DNA of 64,000 nt from Ceratodon purpureus (Eukaryota > Streptophyta > Bryopsida > Pseudoditrichales > Ditrichaceae), in the NCBI GenBank assembly GCA_014871385.1, contig CM026426.1, forward strand, positions 36,643,918 through 36,707,917. The letters are read 5' to 3'. A program made the translations under genes and the position numbers. Shown here in pieces: positions 21,601 to 34,465 of the stretch; within the stretch, counting starts at the first letter, position 1, and each line of letters starts with the position of its first letter. Below the pieces are notes generated by a model. The model worked only from the letters and a program-made list of their open reading frames with translations, was not told the origin of the DNA and searched no databases.

Positions 21601-23844
21601 AATATGCGAAGGGCATATTATGTCCTCCCTCCGTTTTTTCTTCTCTGTTTTCTCTCTCATATATATCTCCTTCAATCGAGCGCGCTCCTTATTTATCCAG
21701 TTGGCTACGTGCTTATGGTAGCCTTCGTCATCCAGAGTGTTGTCTATAAACTCGAACTCTTCTTCCAACGCTGCCCTCAGCTGCTTGCCTCCATCGCTGT
21801 CCTGTTTCAAGTAGTTGACACAGCTAATGTCTAACATCTTTGGAATGTACTGTCTTAGCGCGGATTCCCAGAAGGTTTTCCCAATTGATGCGCCATCCAC
21901 CTCGCCGCCCTCATTTAGCACAACCAAATATGGTTTAAGTCCCTTCTCTCTTCGTTCTTTCGCAAAAGCAAGCATCTTCTTCCTCTGAGACCTCCTATCT
22001 GAGCGACACACAGATTCGGGTTTCCTTCTATCAGGCCTGTGTGAGGTATCAATTACATCTTGAGTGGGCTCTCTAATCGGGATTTCTGGCTGCACTGGGG
22101 TCATATTGCCAGGTCTCACATTCGGATGCCATGGAGAAGGGTATGGTTGCTGTGGAGGTCTAGGATAAAGTCCAAATTGACGTGGATCAGACGCCTGGTA
22201 AGGATACGGATGGGCGGGGAATCCAGTAGTTGATGTCGGCATCCAACGTTGCGAATCCGCTGATTGCGATTCGTAATGGATCTGCTGACTCGTGCCTCCT
22301 GTCCATTGCATGTGTGGATTCCAGCTCCGTGGAGTAGGTGGCTGCTATGGCCATTGCTGAGTATATCCCCATCCTTGGGAAGGAGGGTGCATTCCGTACT
22401 GCCATTGCTCCGGTCGACGTTGGAAGGGCGGGGAAGCGGTCGCTCCTTCGGGATTCACATCAGCAGCAACGAAGGTCTCCCGTACTGTCGAAGTCTGTCC
22501 AACTTCAGTTGTTGTGTGCGCCTTCGACTTTACACCCGCTGCATCCTCTGGCTGTTGCTGAAATGCGTTCCCTAGAGACGGTGTACAGACCTCATGCACA
22601 TCTGGAATGTCTACACATCCTACGCACACAATTCGTCAAGAAAAGATTAAATAAAAATTAAGAGTAAAAATACTGAAATACATGTACGATGTTAGCATTT
22701 ATGATACAAACGACGCATTCCTTTGCAGTTAGGTATACGGAAAAGCGTGTACCATGTTAGTGATACCAGCCTCGCTCAAGCATGGAGACTCCTAGGTATA
22801 TCTAGACTCAGATTATCTCAAAAAACAGGATTTGAAGAAACAAAAACAGCTGTCAGTCGTAATGATATTCGATATTGATAACCCTAAACATAGTACATAA
22901 TTTCAGGGTTTCCATTAGAGCAATTGGCGACAACAAATTTACCATGACTTCATCTAGTTCATCTTATAAACAAACGTTTAGTTTAGTTCCGTAGTATTTT
23001 AGGAGGTAATCGCTGCCCCACCCCGACTTACGATAAACCATGAACCCTTACTTCCACTGTATCTACTACGAAAGAGACAAAAGAATCAGTAATATCAGAA
23101 CAGACAAGCATTAGAAGAACAAAGAAGCGCACAGTACAGACTTCTAGACGCTTACAACGCTTGTTACCATCGACCTCGACAGCTCTATTAACATTCATAA
23201 ACTGGGAAGAAGGTGGTATGGAAAGAGCTAGAAGACTGCACCTGCTCGACGAGTACCGTTCGTATTCCCTGTCGACAGCCCCGCTTCTTCGCGTTCCATC
23301 TTCTTATTCGCCGTCTGCTTCCGAGGGGGTTTAGGAGGAACTTGGGCGCTCTTCAGCCGCGGACTCCTGCGCACGTCTTCGCCAACACCCTGCAATTTCT
23401 GGCGAATAGTACACAGGTTACCATGTCTCGGTTGGCGAATTCCATCAAACCTGCGCACAGTACATACTTGTTAACTATTACATTATGGAGAAAAAAGGGA
23501 ACACGAACTTGGACTCCGCATGCGTGTCGGTAAGAGGAGCGATCACTTCGGCAACACACAACAGTAGTAATACCACGAATTTAGAAGTATGAACAGATCG
23601 TAAACTAAAAGCAAGGCACGTGGCAGGGTTTCGGTTGTTGCATCTCACTATCGATGCTCTGTAGGAGGACTTACAAATTCTTTGCCGCTTCTTCGAGGGG
23701 AGCGACTTGAGCACGGAGCTCCGCCACCCGCCGATTTCTCTCCCGCAAGTACTCATTCTCTTCGTAAGGCTCATCGTCTTCTCTCTTTTGCATCTCTGGA
23801 TTCATGTCACTGCTGTTGCACCCAGATGAACTAGAATAACTCAT
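18700..23844 (-). CDS. CACTA-2 TNPA-like (Ptta/En-Spm, Transposase_24-type) accessory gene
   Basis: A multi-exon minus-strand gene starts at ATG 23844. Exon 1 (to about 23674) is acidic with a short coiled coil and ends at GTAAGT. A basic exon near 23450-23240 has a Pro/Lys AT-hook-like part (RRSPRLKS...PPKPPRKQ). A Gln/Pro-rich exon (about 22629-22345) precedes 22311-21412, which holds a basic helical region and the characteristic W-E-A-L-K-D-Y-W ... NR-T-G-R-R-G-Y-A-G stretch of plant En/Spm accessory transposases. Another exon (about 20700-19700) has a heptad-like coiled coil and a long acidic, then basic tail. The last exon (18957-18700) carries a small domain (V-A-V-G-R...G-W-Y-K-I-D-V) shared in outline with the CACTA-1 copy. 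It presumably binds the subterminal repeats. Junctions are approximate and decay cannot be excluded. Confidence 0.65.
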
Positions 23845-24016
23845 TGCAACATGAAAAACATACGCAACGTTGCCACGGTGCAATTGACTACGTATTGACA
23901 AACGTATTTTTCCAGTACCGAAATAACAATAAATGCTGTTCAACACAAGGACGATGTAGGTTAGGTACATCTTTCGCAGAGAGATTGCGCGGTATAGGAT
24001 GTACAGGTTAAAAAAC

Positions 24017-27000
24017 ATGCCTTGCCCTTGTACCGTATGCAATGGTAAACGATTGCTCAAGATATACAAGGTCAGGACTCATCTTATACGGGACAGACGT
24101 TCCCTTGCATTTCGTGTGTGGAAGGGTCCAGGCGAATACGACTCTTCCGATGCAGAGTGGGAAGCATTTCATGCGCAGAGACCAATTCATCCACACCGTG
24201 ATGAAGGCATGGACATGCGATCAATGATCCAAAATAACTTTATGCGTGAGCATGGAGACATGGAGGATCGGGTGCAGGATATAGCAGTCGACGCTCTGAA
24301 TTTTGCTGATGACGTAGGCGAGAGAGAAGACGATGCTGATAGCGATTTCGAAGACAATGTGGCACATCAGCGACGTAATGATCAAGGGCAATTCCAACAG
24401 CAAGGTCCTAGGGGATAAGCTGCTTGCGGTGACGACGAAGTATTTGACCCCGGCGCGATGGAGGAGGCAATACAAGATTTATACGAAGGAGCTCCTTGCA
24501 CCCAACTCGGTGCAACCATCTTCCTCAAAAATTTATTTTCTGTGCATGGGGTTACAAATAGGTTTATTCAGGACCTTCTGGCAGGTCTACATAAGTATTT
24601 TCTCCCGCCTAATAACACATTGCCTAAAACTAAACATGCTATGTCCACCCTTATTAAGAGGCTAGGTCTGGAATACAGGAACATTGACGTCTGTGTGAGG
24701 GCATGTGTGCTGTTTCGCAGAAATAGATCAGGTACAGAAGACTTCACAGACCTTGATCGTTGCCCAAGATGTGGTGAACCCAGATATCGGGACATGACAC
24801 GGAAAAAATTCCCAAGAAAGGTACTTCGGCATTTTCCTGTGATTACGCATTTGCAAAGAACATACCGATCCCCGTCTCTTTCAGAGCTACAACGCTGGCA
24901 CCATACTTATAGAAGCACTGACGGGAAAGTGAGATTTCCAGCCGATTGTAGAGCTTGGAAATTGGCCGAAGAAAAGTTCCCATTGGTGTTTCCGGACAAG
25001 CCACCGTTCCATGGAGACCCAAGGAATGTGACTTTGGCACTTACGGCTAACGGTATGAGCCTCTACAAGTTATACAAGTCTACGTGGTCAACGACTCCAG
25101 TTCTATTATTCAATTACAACATCCCACCTTGGCTCACGACCAAGAATTTTTTTATTATACTAGCATTACTGATCCCCGGAAAAGAAGCCGTTAGAGATGA
25201 CAAGTTTGATGTGTACCTACAGCCTTTAGTGGAGGAGCTGCTCGATTTGTGGGAAGGAGTGCCCTGTTTTGATGCGTACCCGGAATCTGAAAACACGGAA
25301 TTTAGCTTACGCGCTATGGTTATATGGACCATACACGATCTGCCTGGGTACGGCATGGTGGCAGGGACAGCGCATTCAGGAGGTGTGGCATGTCCGCCGT
25401 GCGGTCCCTAGATGAAGGGTACATGGGCACATGAATTGAATAAGTTCGTATACACAGGAGCAAGGAGATGGCTCAAACCTGGTCATGGGTACCGTTTAGA
25501 GGTTGCAGCAAAGTTCTTTGATGGAGTCGCAGAACACCGACCCCGTCCAATTCATGTCACGGCGCGCCAACAATTGGAAGGAGCAGCTGAGTATGAAGAG
25601 TGGTTAACTCACAACTCGCGGGGTAAGAACGATCCCCCGGATCCTTCGAAGACTCACGGAATGAAGAGGCGGAGTATACTGTTCGATCTTCCTTATTGAG
25701 AGGTTAGTGACTATCTGTTTGTTGTTCTTTGTTTAAGATAAATTGTTTTAGTTGCAAATTGGTTTATTTCAACATCGCTGTGATTGCACTTCCGTTCATA
25801 TATCAGGTTTAAAGATCACCGCATTTTCTAAGGGGAAAACTATGAACTGAGAATAATCCATGACATTGTCATTCTATACGTTTGGTCGCTGTGATTTTAA
25901 ATAAGACTAGTGGAAACAGTGATGGTTAATTATATCAATTCCAACGTATATGCTTGTAATTACAGCCGTTGGTCATATAAAACAATTTCACAATGGTTTA
26001 GTTACAGAGGCTATGTCGTTGTCAAGAGTACTCGTGATTGTACATAACGACTTAGATATACGATTTATTAAACCTGTCTGTGCAGCATCTGGAAATCCGA
26101 AACACCCTCGATGTTATGCACTGTGAAAGGAATTTGGCTTTAAATACTTTAGGGTATTTGGCGGGTGACAAAGACACGGTGCAAGTGAGGAGAGACTTAA
26201 AAAGAATGGGACTTGAACAACGGCGACATTTGTTTCTGCAGCCTCATCCGAGGAAGCCCGGGAGAATGATGAAGCCTGCAGCTCTGTACGTGTTAACGTC
26301 AGACGAATTTGATACATTCTGTTCGACTCTTGAAAAAATAAAGACACCGTCGAAATACGTGGGTGCTAACCTGGCGGACAATGTTCGAAAGAGGAAATGG
26401 GGGTCTTTGAAATCACATGATTGGCATATTCTCATGCAGGGACTGATGCCTTTGGCATTGAGAGGGCTCATGCAACCCATTCCACAACTAGCTGTCATGC
26501 GACTATGTCGAGTTTTTAGAAGGTTATGCTGCAAAGTATGGGATCCACAGGAATTTGATTCTTTGCGACAGGATGTTGCTGTCACTGAATGTTTACTGGA
26601 GATTGTATTTCCTCGAGCTTATTTTGATGTAATGTCTCACTTTCCACTGGAGTTGGTTGAACAGCTTCACCTATGTGGACCAATATCAAATCGATGGATG
26701 TATCCTGTCGAGCGATACAACAAAACTTTGAAAAAATATGTCAGGAATATGGCTAGACCCGAGGGGTCAATTGCTAGAGGATATATCGAGGATGCCACTA
26801 ACGGATTCGTCACGGAGTACATACATGGAGTAAAAGCTGTATCGACTAGGCTCTGGGATCCCGAGGATGACGACGAAGACACTTATGAAGTTCTAGAAGG
26901 TCGATCAAGTTCATGGAGATTTAACGAGCAGGACCGTTCAACAACGCACAATTATGTGCTACGTAACTCCTCAATCTTGGCTCCCTATTTCCAGTAAGTG

Positions 27001-28023
27001 CAAAATTCATTAGTTTCATATTTTTACAAATGGAATCTACACATTAGTTGCAGTGGTTATGGTAGTTGACACCCTGTTAATCCCGAATCAATTGAGAATT
27101 TGAGAATGATGAAGACAAGAAAAAAGAACATACACACACAATTTTTTCATCTCGAGCATGACTTTCAAGTGCAACGCAATCTGTATCATTGATAGTTCTA
27201 TATGCCTTTACGTGACTGTATTTGATTGCATTGATAGCATGTTTGAAGTGCTCGTCCATTAATGTAGTGTTTGTTTTTTTGCAGCCAATGGGAAGAGCTC
27301 CAAAGGAACGACAACAATGTCGCACCATACGAACAATGGCTGCGGAGGGTAATTTTTCAACGTCATACGGGAAATCCTAGCGCAGATGATCTGGATGCTC
27401 TGAAACTTTGTCGCAAACCAGACGTTAGAGCTAGAAGGTTCCGAAAGATTAAAGCCTTTGGCAACCATTTCCGGCTGAGAGATGACTTGACGGAGCAGCT
27501 GAAGACCTACGACAGTGGGGTTGCGGTCTTACATGAATGGATCATTGAAGATGGTGAGATTGTGAAAAAATATACTGTCGGTGAGATAACAGATATCTTG
27601 GAACTGGATTATGGAAAGCTTTTCACTCCTATTATCTTATTCAGGTGTACATGGGTAAAGGCATCAGACAACAGAGGAAACCCAACGTACATGAGGGATC
27701 GCGACGGATTTCTGATAGTGAATTTTAGACATAGAGAGCCACGACATAAAGACCCGTTTGTATTCCCAGAGCAATGTACGCAGGTTTTCTTCTCGAAAGA
27801 GAGAAGACGTCCTGGTTGGCAGGTTGTAATGCGAAAGGACTTCCGATCTCGTCAAGTGGTGCAGGTCTTAGAAGACGAGGAAATCATAACTACTTCTGCA
27901 GAGGCACCAGGACTAGCCCCACCTCTAGTGAGCAATATACCGTGTATTGCTGAAGCGGGGTTTGCAACAGAACTCACGGACGATGAGAACCGACTTGCCA
28001 TGGCAGACTATCCAGATGTGTAG
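24017..28023 (+). pseudogene. CACTA-2 TNPD-like transposase (Transposase_21, DUF4218, DUF4216), with premature stops
   Basis: Exon 1 (24017 to about 25702) begins with a CPCTVC cluster typical of the transposase-associated domain. It then carries Transposase_21 signatures: CPRCGEPRYR, W-S-T-T-P-V, L-I-P-G-K, D-V-Y-L-Q-P-L-V-E-E-L and H-D-L-P-G-Y-G. In-frame stops occur at 24416 (TAA), 25409 (TAG) and 25697 (TGA, where the CACTA-1 copy has Trp). Exon 2 (about 26086-26996) is DUF4218-like (RNTLDVMHCERN...C-G-P-I-S-N-R-W-M-Y-P-V-E-R). Exon 3 (about 27286-28023) is DUF4216-like (F-R-C-T-W-V...F-V-F-P-E-Q-C-T-Q-V-F-F). The enzyme would recognise CACTA ends and catalyse excision and insertion. With three stops it is unlikely to be functional. 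Confidence 0.85.
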
Positions 28024-28687
28024 ACATCGTAGACTTCATGGTACAGTTTAATTCGGAACATGCACTGTTCGTATTGCCCTACAATGTGTATGCATTTCCA
28101 ATAATAATTTGCACTACTATATAGTACTCGCATACTGTCTTCTGTAGGAGCCTTTATGGTATTGCAGTGTTATTGTGCAACATGTTTAGCAGAAGTCTCA
28201 GAACTGTTATCTGCCTACTGTTTTGGTCATGACGAGAGTGTATGTAGTTCCTCAATGCAATCGTGTCCTAACGGCAAATGGTATTCCTACAGAAAATATC
28301 AGATACCATTTACCGATCGGTGAAGAATAAAAGTTGAGGAAAAATAAAAAATACAAAAATGACATATACATAACAGCGAAAAACCATGAAACTGTTTTCA
28401 AAACAGGTCAAGGTTAATGGCGTGATTGTCCACGAGTAATAGTCTATACAAGAGCGTAGTCTTTCCTCACTTTCTGTTTTCCATACGCCGGGATCTACAG
28501 CGAAAACTATATTGCCTTACTTGGAATCTGCAACGCCCTTTGACCTTGTGTTCTGGGAAGGGGAATCGGCTGAACGAGGTACACATTCCCCAACGCACTC
28601 CCTTGTCCGTTTTCTTCCAGGCCTCGTTGAACATTGCCCCGGAGGTTTTAGAGGTAGAATTCCTAATTCTCTAAGAACCTGCGTTTT

Positions 28688-29745
28688 CTATCGGTAAGGA
28701 ACATATTTGTTGATAACCGTCTTCACAGTAGTCAGTACATTCTCCGTAATAGACGCTTCCCTGCTAGATACTAATTTCTCTACAAAAAAAGTGTGATGTT
28801 CAAATTTGTTTGAAACCTGCGACAGTTCTCGTGATTGTAGTTGCTCCAAAACTTCAGCTCGCTTTGATTCACACTCTTCCTGAAAGCGTTTCTCGGCAGC
28901 CTTCTGGCGTTCCTGTAGTCGACGTTTTTCTTTGACTTCGAACACCTCCTGGCGAGCACGAAGAACTGAGAGGAAGAACTCATCCTTCATGTTGAAAAGC
29001 CTTTGTCTTCTAAGTGCTCTCTTCACTCTCTTTCTGTGTTTCCTTGATGCATCTAAGTAGCGAACGTATGCAGTCCATGGGTTGAGGCAAGTATCCGCTA
29101 CCTGCGACACCGGACTTTCCTGGTCTGAAAATGTACCCCATGACGAAGCGTATGTATCAACAGGATCCCATTCCGTCTGAGCAATATAAGAACCACAGTC
29201 AAACGCCTCCAAAGATCGAGCGACATGCCAAGATTCGTACCAACATATCAGCAGCTGTGACTCCGAGTACTCGTGTCTATGCCAGTTTTCACGCCAGGGA
29301 AGGAAAATAACTGATGGTAAATCCTGTGCACATATTTCAGATACCATCTGCCAATGGAAGGGGATATGAATCAAGACATTTGGATAGTGACTTGCACGGA
29401 CACAGCATATGGTACCGACTCACCTCTCATTTCGACATAAAGGATGAACTCATTTGTCAAGGTACCTATTTTGGAACTTGTTAATAATGTAAAACTATCT
29501 CTCCGCAGTAAATGCCCATGTGTGGAGAAGATGTAGAAAACCGAAATGCAGATGGAAGAGGGGCTGAGTAGATACACATTACTCACAGGTTGAATTTCTT
29601 CTCTTTCTTCATCGAGACAATGGGGAACGTCTTCGTTGTCGTCTGAGGAGTAATCATAAAGAACTAGTCTTCGTGGTTTGTATGATGCAGATGTTTTTTT
29701 CTCCGATTGAACATCGTCAATGATCTGTGACTTTGTTAATTTCAA
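28688..29745 (-). CDS. CACTA-2 coiled-coil protein, unknown function
   Basis: Two probable exons. The first, 29745-29587, encodes an acidic N-terminus (S-S-D-D-N-E-D) and ends at a GTGAGT donor. The second, from about 29395 to 28688, encodes a Trp-rich middle (W-H-R-H-E-Y, W-D-P-V-D) and then a long charged helix rich in Lys, Arg, Glu and Gln (KEKRRLQERQKAAEKRFQEE), a clear coiled coil. I recognise no family. It lies just downstream of the transposase, in opposite orientation. It may be an extra accessory protein of this CACTA lineage or captured host sequence. Confidence 0.5.
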
Positions 29746-31608
29746 ATAAAAAAGAATTCAGTTAGTACTCCGCCTACGTTAAAGTAGACTCAAACAAATT
29801 GTAGATGATGCAGAGTACAAGCAGGGGAGGCAATTACCGGACCATGGATGTCGACGACCATGACCTTCCCGGGGCCTCCGATGACCATTCCTCGGCCATA
29901 CCCCGAGCTCAATCCAACAGGTATGTATATGCGGTTCATTCTTCCTGTTTGTTAGGTTTTCTGAACCACGTCAGTCCTCGTAATAAAAATAATATGTTCG
30001 AATCTTCGGACAATCTCCAATAGTATAGAATCAAAATAACAGAACTGAATGACATGGAAAAAATTGAAAACATATATAAGTAATTTCATTTAAAGACTAA
30101 GCAGCTACCGAATAACAGGAGGTGATGCCATTATCGTCTTATACGGATCAGAAACCGTGAACAGTAACCAAATCGAGTCTATCAGGTTCTACGTCAGAGC
30201 AGTATGTACCGTTCTCGATTGACAAAACAATGCACCGTTCTAAAACCAGACAGAAAAAAACTTAAAAAGGTATGCGACCTACATAGGAAGACAGATGAAT
30301 AAAACAGTGAGACTTACAGCAATGAAGTACGCAAATTTAGAATGGAACTCTACTTCGACTTGATTCCACTCTCTGAAATGAGCGTTGGCTCTACCGTTTG
30401 AAATCTGTGGTGAAGTTCGACGAGTTCACAGGATAATAAACAAGCCACTCTAAGTCGGAGGAGGTAAGCTAGTGTTATAATTTGATGATGCTTCAATTCA
30501 TTCTATCACAGTAGCCTGTTCTACAAAATAAAGCGGCGTAAATGAGGACGAGTGGGGAGCCCGGCAAGTAAAGTCCATCGGAGTTCATTAAAAGAGTGTC
30601 TTATCGCAAATGCAAAACAAATGTGCAACAATACGATCTGAAATTGATGTACACTTACAAGGCGTGAACAAAACAAGTAGACTATGTAATCGGTAAGAGA
30701 GTAGCGGAACTATGATCCGAGCAGTGGAGGGAAAGGAATAGCCGTAAACACTACCAATGAGATCGAAAATTGTTTAATACAATTTAAATAACCCATCAGC
30801 GTTTCTGAATTAGAGTAAACCATGTACATATGGTTATCACTTTGTGATTAAAAAAAAACTCGATGAATGTATTTGAGAGTGGAATGAGCGGCAGTAGAAA
30901 ATCACATCAAACGTTCTTATAATACTACTTAATCATCAGATTGATGGACCAGCAGAAACGTAGATTTCATATGACATAGGTGATCATTTACAAAGCAATG
31001 ACAAATGGTACTCGACAGTAATGAGTGATGTAGGAATGCTGGGAGGGCACATTCATTGAGTATACGGATCACGGACATTATGTATCATTAGCTACTGATG
31101 AGAACGACAACATCATCTGGCATACATTATGATGTAATGAAGCCTCAGCATGGAGTCATTCAAATCGGGAGATAGGTATATACTCAAGACGCTGATGTCT
31201 CTATTTCTTTTTTTCCCAACAGTGTTTTCTGTGAATTCAAGCTGTCACTTACTAAACGTAATAGAACATCTGGCAGTGAACGCTGAATTGAAACGTTCAC
31301 TTGGAATTTTAATTTTTGATTACCACTGAGATCACAATGACGAATAAATGGCACACACAGTCCCTAACAACATTCTTGCTCTATTAAGCGGATGAGTTGC
31401 ATGAAAAGACTGAGTATAAGTGCGAATTTTCAGGACTATCGTACACATGTGGAGCAGGTATTTGAAGTAGCATGCAATTCCAAAACTGAAACCTTTCTGT
31501 GCATGTCGCAGCATTATAAATGGACTCAACCCAACAACAACAAGGGTATATTATGTGCAATTTATGTGATTGTGTATGCGTATGGTTTGAATCTGTGCCA
31601 CTTTTACC
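29746..31608. other. CACTA-2 intergenic spacer
   Basis: About 1.9 kb of moderately AT-rich DNA between divergent ORFs. The short frame at 29805-30023 has a splice-like end but no motif. I see no RNA gene or inverted repeat here. Confidence 0.45.
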
Positions 31609-32103
31609 ATGACTGATTCTGTGATTGACGTGGTGGTGCAGGTTGTTAAGCGGTTGGAAAATGCACAAATGGCGATATGGTTAGCGGATCTAGAAATGCA
31701 GAATCTCCGGGACGAGCTCGCTACAGTTGCCGTTGGGCGGATGCGGCAAGAGTGTATGGATGCACGGGCCGACTACAACCATGAACTTAATGTTTTGGCA
31801 GAGTTGTTGGTTAGGCTCAGAAGCCCACGCTATGTACATTCTTAGGAAGCCATTGAACGAGCAATGTCCGCACAGGTTCGACAAGTAACAGCTGCGAGAC
31901 TGAGAAAAGCCGCTGCAAACCATCAGGCCTGGCGTAATAGAGAGAGAAGAGATTTACTGGAACACAAGATAGTGATGCAGGGTTCTAGATTGGAGAGGAA
32001 CAGGGCGCTAGCAGACTTAGCTCTAATTGACTGTCACGGACCAATTGTCGATTTCGCAAAGTTCGTGCTGGATGCTACTAGATCATCTGATTCTAGAGAG
32101 TAA
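31609..32103 (+). pseudogene. CACTA-2 small helical ORF with one in-frame stop
   Basis: ATG at 31609 opens a frame rich in Leu, Glu and Arg that is interrupted by TAG at 31843-31845 and then continues in the same frame to 32103. Both halves look like amphipathic helix (LENAQMAIWLADLEMQNLRDE; ARLRKAAANHQAWRNRERRD), so they were probably one protein of about 164 aa. The downstream half has its own ATG at 31864. No family is recognised. Its place beyond the TNPD gene and its coiled-coil character resemble the 43571-45058 gene of CACTA-1, although I see no convincing residue-level match. Confidence 0.45.
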
Positions 32104-32994
32104 TTCAGAGTTGACATGTGAAGTTTTGAGTGTTTCAGAATTGTGCTAGTCTCCGGATGCTGAAGATGAAGAATTGCCATTACGGCAGTTTCTTTTATCC
32201 CATATTGTCATCGGCAGCGTTGTGTTCACATTCTGATATTCATGTGCAATAAAGAAACGTTTTGGAACATTCAATGCGTTGCGTTTTTTTATTGCAGCCT
32301 ATTTGAACATATGGATACAATGCACGGGAGGAATTGTAACGTAAGACGCCCCCGTTTTTACTCGAATTCTATCTTCAAGGAGATGCTGTGCTCTTCTCAA
32401 GTTTCAGCAATATAGGCTTCATTCTTTAGATTATGTGAGTTTGACACGCATCCATATACCCATAAAGAAGAACTGGACTAGGATATGTGTAACTGCTACT
32501 GCCACAGTCGTCTGCATGTAGACGTATAATAGAAATGGAACGGAAACACCAGTTGGCATGTAGAGTGCTCGGTCTGTGTCCCTTAATTAGACTCATGGTG
32601 AAATTGGCAACAAATGATGCAGATGCTTTATAAGTTACGGAAGACACAATGTGGACGTCATCGGTATGGGCGATGACGGCAAGAAACTTCGCCAATTCCA
32701 CTCCGTCTTAATACCAGGGCTTCTTCTCACGGCGTTTTCAGAATTCATCCGTCACCCACTGTCTCTGAGATGACATTTCATTCTGTAAGATCAGTTCACG
32801 GTTCAGTTCCTCTATCAATGTATCGCGCTATTGACCACATTTCAATAGTACTAGAGAAGTTTTCCAGAGGTCACTATATGTGACGTCTGTGAGTATCGCT
32901 GAAGTGTGTTTTATTTGCCTGTTGTCGTCTTCTTCTTTTTTTTTCATTTTTTTTTTTCATTTTTTTTTTCTTATTTCATTTCAGTTCTGTGAAA

Positions 32995-33660
32995 ATGGCT
33001 AACCCGGCAAACGTCCAATCGTCGTTTGTTTTTCGCAATGCCAGTAAGGAAGAGGGAGACAGTGACTGCGATCACGTCGAGTATGTAACAGAACCTGCAA
33101 TGGCGTTGGAGAACATGTCACAGACGAAGCAGACAACAGATGGTGGAAGTGATTTCAAGGAACATGTCAAATCCCCTGAATATGAGCAAGCTTTGGTGAA
33201 TCGGGGCGCTATTTCCGAGAAGACACCGCTTGTATCTTCATCCATTTACAATTCAGGTCCGATGCACAATACACCGTCCCGTCCAATCATAGTTCGACGA
33301 CTTACAAAGGAGAAGAGGAGGCGCACTGTGAGAGTTGGAAGTGACGATCGAAGGAGTTTGAGGATGACAATTCCAAATGCGAAGGCTCGGCTACAGGTCG
33401 TCACGTCTTTTAGAATTTCAGAACAAGCACCAGCTGGCGATCCAGAGTCTCCGACGGAGAATTGCATCGAATGTCCTTTATGCAAGGGGTTGGGCTTATG
33501 TCATCCTAAAGATCTGACGCCCTCGGAAGAACCAGCATATGACCGAGGTGTTGCGCAAAGAGAGTCTATCATTCTACCTTCCGCGGAAGCTCGTGGTGAG
33601 TATAACGTTCTGCTTGACAAGTTGCCACCCCTTGAGGCACACTGGGCCACCAAGGGATGA
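32995..33660 (+). CDS. CACTA-2 ORF of unknown function with CxxCxxC-like motif
   Basis: ATG at 32995 lies a few bases after a TTTCAG acceptor, so an upstream exon is possible. The 221-aa product is acidic at the start, has a basic middle (LTKEKRRRTVRVGSDDRRSL, a likely nuclear signal) and a small Cys cluster (C-I-E-C-P-L-C-K-G-L-G-L-C-H, residues ~155-170) that could bind zinc. I do not recognise it. A T-rich tract just upstream and a C/CT/T tract just downstream flank it. Confidence 0.45.
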   Translation: MANPANVQSSFVFRNASKEEGDSDCDHVEYVTEPAMALENMSQTKQTTDGGSDFKEHVKSPEYEQALVNRGAISEKTPLVSSSIYNSGPMHNTPSRPIIVRRLTKEKRRRTVRVGSDDRRSLRMTIPNAKARLQVVTSFRISEQAPAGDPESPTENCIECPLCKGLGLCHPKDLTPSEEPAYDRGVAQRESIILPSAEARGEYNVLLDKLPPLEAHWATKG

Positions 33661-33759
33661 CAGGATGTTGCTCTCGTATACACAATGAGTGTCAGGTGAC
33701 ATCAGTTACGGGCATGTCCACATGATTGCAAAATTTGACAAATTACTTCATCGTATTCT

Positions 33760-33824
33760 CCCCCCCCCCCCCCCCCTCTCTCTCTCTCTTCTCTCTTCTT
33801 TTTTTCTTTTTTTTTTTTTTTTTT
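33760..33824 (+). repeat. Compound microsatellite (C)17-(CT)n-(T)n
   Basis: A run of 17 C residues passes into CT repeats, then T-rich sequence with an 18+ T run ending in GGGG. Simple-sequence tract about 100 bp after the stop of the preceding ORF. Length is likely polymorphic and prone to sequencing error. Confidence 0.9.
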
Positions 33825-34465
33825 GGGGTTTTCTTTGCATATATTTTTACTGCGTATTTATTTTTCTCCGGTACCTTCATATGTCTATGGATTTGCATGA
33901 AGTCGTCGAATGCCATACGCTACAATGGAATGGGCAGCGGATTTGACATAGATATCAAAGAGAGGTTTGTCCATTAGACGGTGTAATGTTCCGGCTACCG
34001 ATCCCTGTCTGTAGAGCAGGAACAATTGGTGATAAATTGGCCGTAGTATCAACACACTATTCCACATTGTGAGTGCAAAATCTTCATTCATGTAAGTGGA
34101 GCAAATCTCAATAAAAAATTTATGAACTGCCTTCCACTTTTATTTTGCGAGCTTTCGGTTATGGAAGATGAGACTGAATTTAAAAAATAAGATTCGTTGT
34201 TTGCTGACAGTGTAGAGGTATCTTGTATTGGTAAAGCTCAAAAATTCATACAGTCAGCAATCATGCAGCACCTAAGTGCACTCCAGTCCTAAGTGCCATC
34301 AACAGCAGATCTGCATTAAAATCCCTAGGTTATGTCCCAGTTACAGTGATGCGCACCTTACGCTTTTGTTTCGCAGTTTTCCTTGCCATTTCTCACGCAT
34401 GGGATTGTTTACGTCCATCAGTGCTGCGATGTCTCATTTAAGGTGCGCACGGAACGTTCATTGAG

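Noticed and set aside
25904..25925. ACTAGTGGAAACAG, similar to the CACTA-1 terminus ACTAGTGGAAACTGG
   Set aside because: It lies inside an intron of the CACTA-2 transposase, has no TSD and no inverted partner at a sensible distance.
33760..33824. C/CT/T tract as a possible functional element
   Set aside because: It is an ordinary compound microsatellite, so no special role is inferred.
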